Origin: Deltaproteobacteria bacterium
Lineage (GTDB): Bacteria > Desulfobacterota > Syntrophia > Syntrophales > JAFGIO01
Length of the DNA: 34,411 nt
Assembly (NCBI GenBank): GCA_016929555.1
Contig: JAFGIO010000205.1
Coordinates: forward strand, 1-34,411
Direction of reading: 5' to 3'
Shown one piece after another: positions 9,588 to 18,651 of this stretch. The stretch's first letter is position 1. Each line of letters starts with the position of its first letter. The notes below the pieces were generated by a model. The model saw only the letters and a program-made list of their open reading frames with translations. It did not search any database and was not told the DNA's origin. The position numbers were made by a program, and so were the translations under genes.

Positions 9588-11031
9588 GCGGGATTATGCC
9601 AGCCGGCTCATGAACCTATACGGTTCGCCGAACACCATCGGCAACAGCCCCGTTGTCATGTGGGACGGGACATGGCCCATCTCTCCACTTACGGCGCCAT
9701 GACCTTGCCGCAGCCGAAAACCGCCCGTTGCATTGCCATCTGGGGAAAGAACGACCGCGCAACACCGCACCAGGCACCAGTGAAGCGATTCATCAAGCGA
9801 AAAGAGAGGACGCCAAGCTAATCGTTATCGATCCCGTGAAGACCTATTTTGCCGAGATGGCCGATATATGGCTCCAGATCAAACCGGGCCACGACGGCCA
9901 GCTTGCCATGGCCATGCTGCATGAGATCTTCGCCAAGGGTTTCTGCGACGATGGCTTCGTGAAGAAATACTGCATCGGATTCGATGCCTTGAAATCGGCG
10001 GCAAGGGCATATCCGGCAGAGAGGGTCGCGGCGCGCCTTCGGCTGGATACGGACAAGATCGGGCAGGCGGCCCGTTTGTACGCGGCGACGATGAAAAGCC
10101 ATACCCTATCCGGATGCTGGTGGTGCAGTCCGGCAATCCGGCGGCAACCATGACCGATGCGGGCCGCGTTCGTAAGTCTTTAGAAAAATTGGAATTTCTG
10201 TTGGCCATCGATCTCTTCCGGAATCGGACGGCCGATTTTGCCGATGTGATCTCGCCGGCCTCCAGTTGCTTCGAGAAGACCCAGCGCAACAGGACCTCCA
10301 TGCGCAACAGTCCGGTCATCCTTCAGAACCAGGTCATCACCTGGCGGGGCGACAGCCGGCCCGACTGGAAAATCGTCTTCGATCTGGGCAGGAAACCGGG
10401 CTTTCACAGGGAGTTCCCCTGGGAAACGGCCGAGGAAGCGATGGATGATCCATTGGAACCTTCCGGCCTGAACGTTCGGATGCTGAGGGAACATCCTGAG
10501 GGCCTTCGCGCCGAACCTTTGCGATTAGATAAATTCCGAACCCTGGGCTTTTTCACCCCCTCGGGCAAGGTGGAATTCTACTCGGAACGTCTCGAGAAGG
10601 CTGGCCATCCCCCAGTACCTTTCCGGGATGGGGGCACCGAAGGCTCCATCAGCTTCACCGATACCATCACGGAAGAGACCTTGATCGGCATGAGCGGGGA
10701 GCGTACCAACCGGTTCACCCATACTTAGTTCCACAACATACCCGCATTATCAAAGCGGGAAAGCGAGGGCTGTGTTGACCTGCACCCGGAAGACGCCTGC
10801 AGACGAGACATCGCGAACGGCCAGTCGCTCGGCATCACCACCCCAAGGGGCCGGGCTCGAATGAAAGCCCGACTCTCCGATGCGGTTCACCGGGGCTCGA
10901 TCAGGGTTGGCTGGTGCTGGGGCGAAGTCGATCCGGAATGCAACGTGAACAATCTTACCGATGACGACATCCGCGATCCGGTGACGGCAACTCCATCCAA
11001 GCGAAGTTTCATCTGCAGCATCGAAACGTAA
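9588..11031 (+). pseudogene. Degraded molybdopterin-containing oxidoreductase (MopB-family) catalytic subunit
   Basis: Family-like fragments in order but in different frames: YASRLMNLYGSPNTIGNSPVVMW / TYGAMTLPQPKTARCIAIWGKN / TAPGTSEAIHQAKREDAKLIVIDPVKT / PYPIRMLVVQSGNPAATMTD... / RTNRFTHT-TAG-FHNIPALSKRE...GRARMKARLSD...NNLTDDDIRDPVT; N-terminus missing. Confidence 0.85.
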
Positions 11032-11121
11032 TTCCCGGCGGCTTTTGCCGGATCCTCGCCTGCTTGATCCCGTGGAGTGTCCCCGAATGCCCTTGCAACC
11101 GGCCAAGCCCTGAAGTTGTTT

Positions 11122-12483
11122 CTATTTTAGTAACCGTTCGTACATTGCCCTTAACGCGCTGTCGGCATAATAGTTTCGGAAGCCGAAGTGAAAACTGATC
11201 TGCGCCGGCCCCTGGTTTATGATGTCGATATTGATGTTCTGCTCCTTCAATGCCGTCGCTGCTGCCGCGATGACACCTGGATGATCTTTCATGCCGATCC
11301 CCACGGGGGAAATTATCGTAATGTTGTAATTGAACTCGAGTATATCGGGCTTGAATTCCCGCTCAATGGTCTCTTTGATATCGCCTTCGGAACCAACCAG
11401 ATCATCCTGATTCAGAAGGATGGCAACATCATCTCTATCTGTTGGATAATGGTACGTTTCAATTCCATAATCCTTCATGATGCTCAGAAGAGCGTGGACG
11501 AAACCAATCGTTTCTCCCGAGCCAACGCGCTCTATATAGAGATAAGCGATATTGTCCTGGCGTGCGATACCAACAACCACTTCTTCGGGAACACGTTCGG
11601 ATACGATCATCGTCCCTTCCGAAGAAAGATCGTTCGTGTTCCTGATCCTTATGGGAATGTTCCTTTTCCTGCAATTCACCATGGCGTCATAGTGAAACAC
11701 ATTGAACCCTTTTGATGACAAAAGGCGGATTTCTTTGTAGGTCAGACGGGGGATGACCTTTGCTTCGGGGATCAGCCTTGGATCGACTTGGTAAATACCA
11801 TCCGTATCCGTCCAGTTTTCGTACAGAGACGCTTCAACAGCGAAAGCAACTTCACCTCCGGTAAGATCGGAACCACCCCGCGAAAAAACAGCCACATCCC
11901 CCCTAGATGTCATACCGTAAAATCCGGGGATGACGGACACCCCTTCAACACTACTGAGCTTTTCTCTGATGTTCCGATAGCTTACGGGAATCACACGGGC
12001 ATTGGAGAAATCGTCGGAGACTACGAATCCCATGTCCTTCGGCAAAACCAGTTCGGAAGGCATTCCCTTCTTGTTGAAGTACCGGCAAACAATTTCAGCA
12101 TTGTACCTCTCTCCCCTTGAAGCCAGAAAATCGATCCGCTTGTCGACAGGGATGGTCTTTTGAAGATCCCCTTCAAGCTGTTCAATAATGTCATCCCCCT
12201 CGATGGAAAGATCAGCGACCAGCTTCCGGAACTTTCCCATAACCGCTCTATAGCTTGTTTCCGCATCGATTTCTATTTGCTGTGAGCGGAAGTGTTTGCC
12301 CCCGGTAGCGATATTCATCAAATGATCGGTTATCTTTTCATCCCGAGATGATTCTTTTCCCGGTGCAGACACAACGACATATCGCCTCTCCTGATTCTCT
12401 GAGACAATATCTTTCACCTTATTGATTTGTTCGGCATTCGAGACCGACGATCCGCCGAACTTGCACACGATCTGATTTTTCAT
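11122..12483 (-). CDS. lysC: Aspartate kinase with C-terminal ACT domains
   Basis: VCKFGGSSVSNAEQINKV, FSRGGSDLTGGEVAFAV, ENWTDTDGIYQVDPRLIPEAKVIPRLTYKE; ATG at 12483. Confidence 0.92.
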   Translation of the reverse strand: MKNQIVCKFGGSSVSNAEQINKVKDIVSENQERRYVVVSAPGKESSRDEKITDHLMNIATGGKHFRSQQIEIDAETSYRAVMGKFRKLVADLSIEGDDIIEQLEGDLQKTIPVDKRIDFLASRGERYNAEIVCRYFNKKGMPSELVLPKDMGFVVSDDFSNARVIPVSYRNIREKLSSVEGVSVIPGFYGMTSRGDVAVFSRGGSDLTGGEVAFAVEASLYENWTDTDGIYQVDPRLIPEAKVIPRLTYKEIRLLSSKGFNVFHYDAMVNCRKRNIPIRIRNTNDLSSEGTMIVSERVPEEVVVGIARQDNIAYLYIERVGSGETIGFVHALLSIMKDYGIETYHYPTDRDDVAILLNQDDLVGSEGDIKETIEREFKPDILEFNYNITIISPVGIGMKDHPGVIAAAATALKEQNINIDIINQGPAQISFHFGFRNYYADSALRAMYERLLK

Positions 12484-12575
12484 GATAATCTCCTCTATGA
12501 TACCCTCCTGCATAATGCCCAGTCCCGCGGACGGAGATGAATACGCAGGGGAGATGCCATCCCCCTCCACGTTTC

Positions 12576-13169
12576 TTAAGAAGACCCGCCGTGTGGCCGG
12601 GGGGCCACTCTCTTTTTAGCCTTGATGATCGGGAAAATACCCTGGCTTACGGATCGGATGTCTTCTATGGTGAAAAACGCCAGGGGATTGAACTTCTGGA
12701 TAATTTTCAGGACAAAGGCGATATCTTTTCTCTTGACGATCGTAAAAATAATCTTCACCGGCCCCAACGCCCCCTGGGCATCGGTGTGTGTGACACCATA
12801 ACCGTCATCCTTGAGAAACTTGATCAATTCTGTTGCATCCTTTTGCGTGATGACCCGGATCACAACCGCGCCGATGGCCAGTTTCTCTTCAATCAAAATC
12901 CCGACGTAATTGCCCATCGCAAAGCCGCCTGCGTAAGCCACATACAAAAACGGGTTCGTCAAATTGCTGATAATCTGCGACATCGCGATCAGCCAGATCA
13001 ACACTTCAAAAAAACCAATTTGCGCGGCCAGGAATTTCAACCCGCGTGACACGTAAATAATCCGCAGAGTATCTAACGTAACGTCGCAGATACGCGCAAC
13101 AAATATGGCAACCGGTAGAATGCCAAACCGAAAAACCTCCGAATGGAAAAATGCGATTCCTTCCATCAT
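12576..13169 (-). CDS. UPF0316/DUF2179-type membrane protein
   Basis: MMEGIAFFHSEVFRFGILPVAIFVARICDVTLDTLRIIYVSRG... with C-terminal DUF2179-like GVTHTDAQGALGPVKIIFTIVKRKD; start placed after the AGGGGG box. Confidence 0.75.
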   Translation of the reverse strand: MMEGIAFFHSEVFRFGILPVAIFVARICDVTLDTLRIIYVSRGLKFLAAQIGFFEVLIWLIAMSQIISNLTNPFLYVAYAGGFAMGNYVGILIEEKLAIGAVVIRVITQKDATELIKFLKDDGYGVTHTDAQGALGPVKIIFTIVKRKDIAFVLKIIQKFNPLAFFTIEDIRSVSQGIFPIIKAKKRVAPRPHGGSS

Positions 13170-13445
13170 TCCCCCTCTCATGTTTGCGTCGAGTATATAA
13201 AAGTGAAATCTTTTTGCAATGATTTTCCAGTGGAATTCTTCAGCCCGTCCGTCTTTCGTCCAATGTTGCCCCGGGGGATCCACGGTCGACGTCGGCAACG
13301 GGCCATCTGTCCAGCACCGGAAGAACAGGAGAGGGTCAAATAAAGACGGCACCTCACCAGACCCAACGATAGAGGAGGAGTCCTGTCGTGAAGAAGCATC
13401 GAAATGCAAAAACCCTTATGATCGTAACCATGCAACGGAGGGTTT

Positions 13446-14177
13446 CTATTCCCAGACGATGACCTGATTCTTGAAATCGACCCTGTATTTCCAGTCCCTT
13501 AGCACATCCATGCCGATCAGTCCGTCAAATCTTGCGGGACCGCCTTTATGGGGGACAATAAAAATCTTCAAATTGCGAATGGTGTGCGGTCCGACCGTTA
13601 GGCTCGTTATCCTGACCACACTGGCTTCGATGACACCCCCGCCGACAACCACCCCTTTTGTCTTTCCGGCATTGCTCAGATCAATGGATAACTGGTCCGC
13701 TATGTCGGTGTTGATCGTTGTACCCGTCGCACCGGTATCCAACAAGAAATGAACACTGACCTCATTGTTGCCGTACGCAAGTGTCGCAGGAACCAAGACG
13801 CTGTTCCCCCTCGTTATAATCCTGGTCCTTTTGTCACCCGGGGGAACGACAGCCGACCCTCCATGCTTCCATTGTTCACTTATGCCTCGCGGGTCTGCCG
13901 CTTCATCGTATGTCAGGATCTCTTTACATTTCTGTCCATCCATAGGATAATCCACCAACGTTTTATTACCGTCCTTATCAATGCAGTGATAGAACGTCCC
14001 GGCATGGACTATTCCCGGTAGTAATAATACAAAGATGACAACAAGCGTCGCCGTCAAAAACTGAAAGTCAATTCGAAACGATGATTTCTTCATCATCCCT
14101 ATGCGCTCCGCACTGAAAATCTTCCCTGGATTCAACACAGACCATTCAAACGTTTCTACACCGGCGATTCGTGTCAT
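13446..14177 (-). CDS. Membrane-anchored/exported retropepsin-like aspartic protease with N-terminal DUF4124-like segment
   Basis: FLLDTGATGTTINTDIADQLSI and FDGLIGMDVLRDW (retropepsin motifs); FYHCIDKDGNKTLVDYPMDGQKC resembles DUF4124; hydrophobic N-terminal segment. True start may be the internal MMKKSSF. Confidence 0.75.
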   Translation of the reverse strand: MTRIAGVETFEWSVLNPGKIFSAERIGMMKKSSFRIDFQFLTATLVVIFVLLLPGIVHAGTFYHCIDKDGNKTLVDYPMDGQKCKEILTYDEAADPRGISEQWKHGGSAVVPPGDKRTRIITRGNSVLVPATLAYGNNEVSVHFLLDTGATGTTINTDIADQLSIDLSNAGKTKGVVVGGGVIEASVVRITSLTVGPHTIRNLKIFIVPHKGGPARFDGLIGMDVLRDWKYRVDFKNQVIVWE

Positions 14178-14339
14178 CCCTCATACATTTTGTGAATTTC
14201 ACGCTCGACACAAGATTCTTCCGCACAGCTCCGCAGTCACCTCCGTATAGAAGCAAGGATCTGAAGGCCCGAGGGGGATGAGATTCCTGTGGAAAAACCC
14301 GTCACCCGGAATTCCCCGGTTCTTTGAATCTCGAACCGC

Positions 14340-15485
14340 TTACAGCTCTTTCCTTATTTTTTTCACCGCATCCACAATAATGGGAAGGGCTTTTTGGATT
14401 TCCGCTTCCGTGGTCATGCGTCCCAGTGAAAATCGTAAGGTTCCCCCTGCCCATTCAAGAGGCACATTCATGGCCTTGAGCACATGGGAAATATCAACTT
14501 TATCGGAATGACAGGCGGCCCCTGCGGAAACCGCGATCTCGAGTCCGATTTCCTCCAAAATGCGGTTGGCCATAACCCCTTTGAACGACAGGCTCAGGGT
14601 GTTGGGCAGACGAAGTTCCGGGTGACCGTTTAACCGGACATCGGTTAACTGACTCATGATACCCGAAGCCAGCAACAGGCTTAAACTACGCATCTTTTCC
14701 CGCTGAACCGTAAAATCCCGCCTCATCAATTCACAGGCCGTTCCCAAGCCTGCAATGGCCATGACATTTTCCGTACCTCCGCGAAATCCCATTTCCTGCC
14801 CCGCTCCGTGGCAGAAATTGTCCAGCACGGTCCCTCTTTTCACGAAAAGAGCACCGATTCCCTTAGGCCCATAGATCTTATGGCCGGCCACAGAAAGCAG
14901 GTCAATCCCTAAAGACTTTGTGTCCGTTTCGATTTTCCCGGTGGACTGGGCCGCATCGGTATGAAAAACAATCTCGTGGGCTTTTGCAATCCGTGCGATT
15001 TCGGATATGGGCTGGATGGTGCCGACTTCATTGTTGGCATGCATAATGGTAATGAGAATGGTTTCCGGACGAATGGCCTTTTCAACCGCTTGAGGGTCCA
15101 CTCGACCGTAAGCATCCACGGATAGATAGGTGGTTTCAAAACCCCACTTTTCGAGATACCGGCAGACTTCCAGCACCGCGGGATGTTCAACCGTGCTGGT
15201 GACGATATGGTTTCCCCGGGCTCTGCGGGCCCACACACTCCCCTTTATTGCATGGTTGTTGGATTCTGTGCCGCCGCTGGTAAAGACGATTTCCCGGGGA
15301 TCGCAATTTAACAGCCCTGCTACCTCCCTGCGGGCGTTTTCCACGGCGCGTCTGGGAGCTATGCCGTACCAGTGGGAGCTTGAGGGGTTCCCGAATTCCC
15401 TGTCCATATAGATCCGCATGGTTTCCATGACTTCCGGATGAAGAGGCGTAGTGCCATTATAATCCAGGTATATAGGTCGGTTCAT
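14340..15485 (-). CDS. Cysteine desulfurase (NifS/IscS family)
   Basis: IYLDYNGTTPLHPEV, FTSGGTESNNHAIKG, HTDAAQSTGKIETD, SVAGHKIYGPKGIGALFVK (PLP lysine), SAGAACHSDKVDISHVLKAM. Confidence 0.93.
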   Translation of the reverse strand: MNRPIYLDYNGTTPLHPEVMETMRIYMDREFGNPSSSHWYGIAPRRAVENARREVAGLLNCDPREIVFTSGGTESNNHAIKGSVWARRARGNHIVTSTVEHPAVLEVCRYLEKWGFETTYLSVDAYGRVDPQAVEKAIRPETILITIMHANNEVGTIQPISEIARIAKAHEIVFHTDAAQSTGKIETDTKSLGIDLLSVAGHKIYGPKGIGALFVKRGTVLDNFCHGAGQEMGFRGGTENVMAIAGLGTACELMRRDFTVQREKMRSLSLLLASGIMSQLTDVRLNGHPELRLPNTLSLSFKGVMANRILEEIGLEIAVSAGAACHSDKVDISHVLKAMNVPLEWAGGTLRFSLGRMTTEAEIQKALPIIVDAVKKIRKEL

Positions 15486-15755
15486 CATTTGCCCCCCCTC
15501 ATGGGTTCGACATTTCGATGGCCATTTATAACACAGCGGCCTATCGAAACGCCAAACGAAACATCCGGCTGCAGCCTCCTGAAAAACGGCTCGGAATTTT
15601 TCCGCTTTCCGGGTTCAGGGGTGACAAAACAACTGCCGGGTAGAATCTTCGGCGGGTTTGAGCCATTTGCCAAAGGAGGCAAGGGGAAGGGAATATCCTG
15701 GTATTTCCGTCGCCACATTGTTGTCCGGAAATTGTATTGACGCAGGAGGCCGGGC

Positions 15756-16580
15756 TTGATATGGGAAATTGAAGTAATAACGAGTTTTTTACTCAGATCT
15801 TTCCCTGCGTTCTCTTGCGGGCAGCAAACCGATCTGTCAGGTTGCCGGCGGACGCTTTCCTATCCTTTTTCCCGAACAAAGAATGGTCCAAAAAATCCGC
15901 AAAAAAAGGCAAAAAGCCGCCTTCTGCAAGCGGCAAACAGATTTGACAGGGAATCCACCACGCTGATCGCTTCCTGGTGGTGGCTTCTTCTGTGGACCGC
16001 TTACATCGGTGTCGCCCTTTTAGAACCTTCCATGGCAAAAGAAGCCGATCACGTTGCCGGAGCCGCCCTGTTGCTGATTCTTGCAGTGATGGCAGTCTCG
16101 TCCGTCTTTGAAGCGTTGGAAGACCGGCTCGGAACCATGCTGATGAACTGCGTAATCTCCATCCCGTCGGTGCCGCTGCTGCCGGCGGCGAACATCGGCT
16201 GCATGTTTTTCGGTGCAGATGCCTGGAACCTCAAGCAGAAGACCATGTGCATCGGGGCACAGGTACCGGCCCTTGCCCTCGCGTTCCTCCACTTCCTGTT
16301 CACAAAGAAACTATGGAAACGAGAACCGCCGCTGCGCCTTCAACCCAAAACGCCTTCCCAGCCCTACAAGCCGGATTTGGCGGGTCCCGTGAAGTGGGCA
16401 TTCGCATACCTCACGGTTGTTCTTTTCGCCGCAGGGCTCTGTGGATTGGTTCCGGCGAAGCGGGTTTTCTCAAACCGGGACATTCCGGTCTTTTGGCTGA
16501 CGACCGTGCTTCTGATCGTCCTTATAGCCGCCGCTTGTGCGATTCTTCCCCTTATCGACAGGAAACTCTCGAGGCGATAG
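15756..16580 (+). CDS. Hypothetical integral membrane protein (start uncertain)
   Basis: Several hydrophobic stretches (ASWWWLLLWTAYIGVALLE, VAGAALLLILAVMAVSSVF, FAYLTVVLFAAGLCGLV, FWLTTVLLIVLIAAACAILPLI). Confidence 0.5.
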   Translation: MIWEIEVITSFLLRSFPAFSCGQQTDLSGCRRTLSYPFSRTKNGPKNPQKKAKSRLLQAANRFDRESTTLIASWWWLLLWTAYIGVALLEPSMAKEADHVAGAALLLILAVMAVSSVFEALEDRLGTMLMNCVISIPSVPLLPAANIGCMFFGADAWNLKQKTMCIGAQVPALALAFLHFLFTKKLWKREPPLRLQPKTPSQPYKPDLAGPVKWAFAYLTVVLFAAGLCGLVPAKRVFSNRDIPVFWLTTVLLIVLIAAACAILPLIDRKLSRR

Positions 16581-16837
16581 ATTGGAAGAATCAAAAAGGC
16601 CACCCGGCAGAAGGATCGTCGAACAAAAAAGCGCTCCAGGAAGAACAGACACCGACTCCTTGACGTACAGAACGGACGTCCTGCATTCCTGCGGCCCGAT
16701 GTGCCTGTAGAAAGGAGCTCTTGCCGCTGTCCACATCAGGGGAAGCTTTTCTTACATGTCCAAAGGAGGAGAGACTCGATGGATATTCCCCTCCCTTGCA
16801 TGGCTGTCATCCTGGGCTTATCCATTGCCGTAAGGAC

Positions 16838-17296
16838 TTATTTGCTTCTCGCAGCAGGTCTTATCAGGAGAACCGGCACGGGAGAATCGTGCAGCACACT
16901 GAGGGCCACGCTGCCGAGCATCAGCTTCTTCAATCCCGTATAGCCGTGGGTCGCAATGACTATGACATCGATTTCGTGGTTCATTGAATAGTCCACGATC
17001 AAATCGGACGCCACACCCTCCATAATCTCCGGCACGACGTTGATGCCCTCAGGCGTTATTCTTGATGAGACTTCCGCGAGATACTTCTGGGCCTTCTGAA
17101 ATTGTCCCTGCTTAAAACGCATGATATCGAGACCTTCTGCAGTGTCCGACAAAAGAATCGACGGAATTGTAATGACTGTAAAAAGCACGAGTTTGTCGGC
17201 ATTGGAGAGTTTGGCCAATTTTACGGCCTCGGCCAGTGCTGTTTCCGCCAGTTCCGAGCCGTCAAGAGGAACAAGAATATTCTTATACATCTTCAT
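16838..17296 (-). CDS. Universal stress protein, UspA family
   Basis: YKNILVPLDGSELAETAL and VIVIATHGYTGLKKLMLGSVALSVLHDSPVPVLLIRP (ATP-binding GxxG...GS motif). Confidence 0.93.
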   Translation of the reverse strand: MKMYKNILVPLDGSELAETALAEAVKLAKLSNADKLVLFTVITIPSILLSDTAEGLDIMRFKQGQFQKAQKYLAEVSSRITPEGINVVPEIMEGVASDLIVDYSMNHEIDVIVIATHGYTGLKKLMLGSVALSVLHDSPVPVLLIRPAARSK

Positions 17297-17407
17297 TCAC
17301 TCCTTTCCCTTTTCGCCGATCGCCTCCTGAGACAAAGACCGGACCGACGGATAATTTGTATACCGGTTATATGTGCAAAGCAATTATTATTTACATCCCT
17401 TTCCTTC

Positions 17408-17436
17408 TTGACAGAGGAAACCCGCCCATTCATAAT
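17408..17436 (+). promoter_or_regulatory. Candidate sigma-70 promoter for the CrtC-like/ecfA/ecfT gene group
   Basis: TTGACA-N17-CATAAT, about 64 nt upstream of the ATG at 17500. Confidence 0.5.
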
Positions 17437-17499
17437 CTTTCCAAGGAAATCGTTCCAAAATGGGGGAAAGAATGTTTGATTAACTGAAGGGAGGATAGA

Positions 17500-18543
17500 A
17501 TGGCGAGAGAATACACTTTTAGGAAGATCACGCCGAATGAAGTGAGATGGCAGACGGAACTCGGAGAAGGGGAGAATGCTGATCAATACAGGGATTGGTT
17601 CTATTTTGACGGCCATTTCGATGAACAGGGGTATCAATGCACCATCGCCTTGAGCAACAGGGAATTCTTCGGCGGCCCGCAGCCTGAAATCAGGATGGAC
17701 TTTTTGACGCCCGGGGGACCGGTTCATCGCATAGAATTATTCACCATCGGTGCTTTTAAGCCTGAACCCTTCGGCGCGTCCTGGGGGTCCACGAACACCT
17801 TCGAAGGCAAACTGGCACCAAACGGTCAGCCCGAGAGCTACCATATGAAAGTCTTCGCAGGCGATATCAACGTCGATTTCACCTGTCGCGCCGTGGTCAC
17901 GGGTGTAAAGTTCATCGACGCGGAACCGGGGTATACCTACTACCATCCCGTGAAGAAGATGGCCCTGGGATGGTGGCCTTTAATTCCCCGGGCCGAGGCC
18001 GAAGGAACCATCACGATCGGGAGCAAAACGGTCAAGGTGAAAGGGTTGGCCTATCTGGAGCGCCAGCTTGCCTGCATGCCTCTGGGCGGAGGCGCCGGGG
18101 AGAGGACAGGCCAGGCTTTGTGGTGCTGGGGGCACTTTTTCGCCGGAGACTATACGGCCCTGTGGACGGATTCGGCCGCTTCCGAACATTACGGCTACAG
18201 CCACTTCACCCCCTTCGTGCTCTGGAAGGGGAGCATTCCCATCATGAGCACTTACCAGTTTGCCGGCTACGTGGAGAAATTTGCCATCAATCCAGAAAAT
18301 GGGTTCCCCTACCCCTTGGTGGAGTCTATAAAAGCATCCGACGGAAACTGGGAGGTTGCAGCACAACTGGTCAACGGCAGTAAGATCATGCATATCGAAC
18401 TGGCGCCTCAGGCATGGTACAGCAGGATGTATTCGGATGTAAACATGCAGATCAAACACTGGGGAGAAGTGGAACACGTCAAGGGAAGGTCCCTTCATGA
18501 ATGGGGCTGTACGGGAGCCTGGTTCCCTGACAAAAACAAGTAG
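17500..18543 (+). CDS. CrtC/AttH-like (lipocalin-like, carotenoid 1,2-hydratase-related) protein
   Basis: Beta-rich sequence with EQGYQCTIALSNREFFGG, DINVDFTCRAVVTGVKF, ALWCWGHFFAGDYTALWTDSAASEHYGYSHF; ATG preceded by GGGAGG. Confidence 0.6.
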   Translation: MAREYTFRKITPNEVRWQTELGEGENADQYRDWFYFDGHFDEQGYQCTIALSNREFFGGPQPEIRMDFLTPGGPVHRIELFTIGAFKPEPFGASWGSTNTFEGKLAPNGQPESYHMKVFAGDINVDFTCRAVVTGVKFIDAEPGYTYYHPVKKMALGWWPLIPRAEAEGTITIGSKTVKVKGLAYLERQLACMPLGGGAGERTGQALWCWGHFFAGDYTALWTDSAASEHYGYSHFTPFVLWKGSIPIMSTYQFAGYVEKFAINPENGFPYPLVESIKASDGNWEVAAQLVNGSKIMHIELAPQAWYSRMYSDVNMQIKHWGEVEHVKGRSLHEWGCTGAWFPDKNK

Positions 18544-18651
18544 CAGCCGCCGCACATGGCTGAACCGATTTCCTTGTTTCAGTGGCTCTGCCGCCGAATC
18601 GAAGGCACCGGGCTCAAACCGTCCATAAGGAAATCCTTTCCGAGAGAACCG

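Noticed and set aside
12484-12575. Possible lysine riboswitch or leader upstream of lysC
   Set aside because: Only about 90 nt separate lysC from the upstream gene and I saw no L-box-like structure or Lys/Thr-rich leader ORF.
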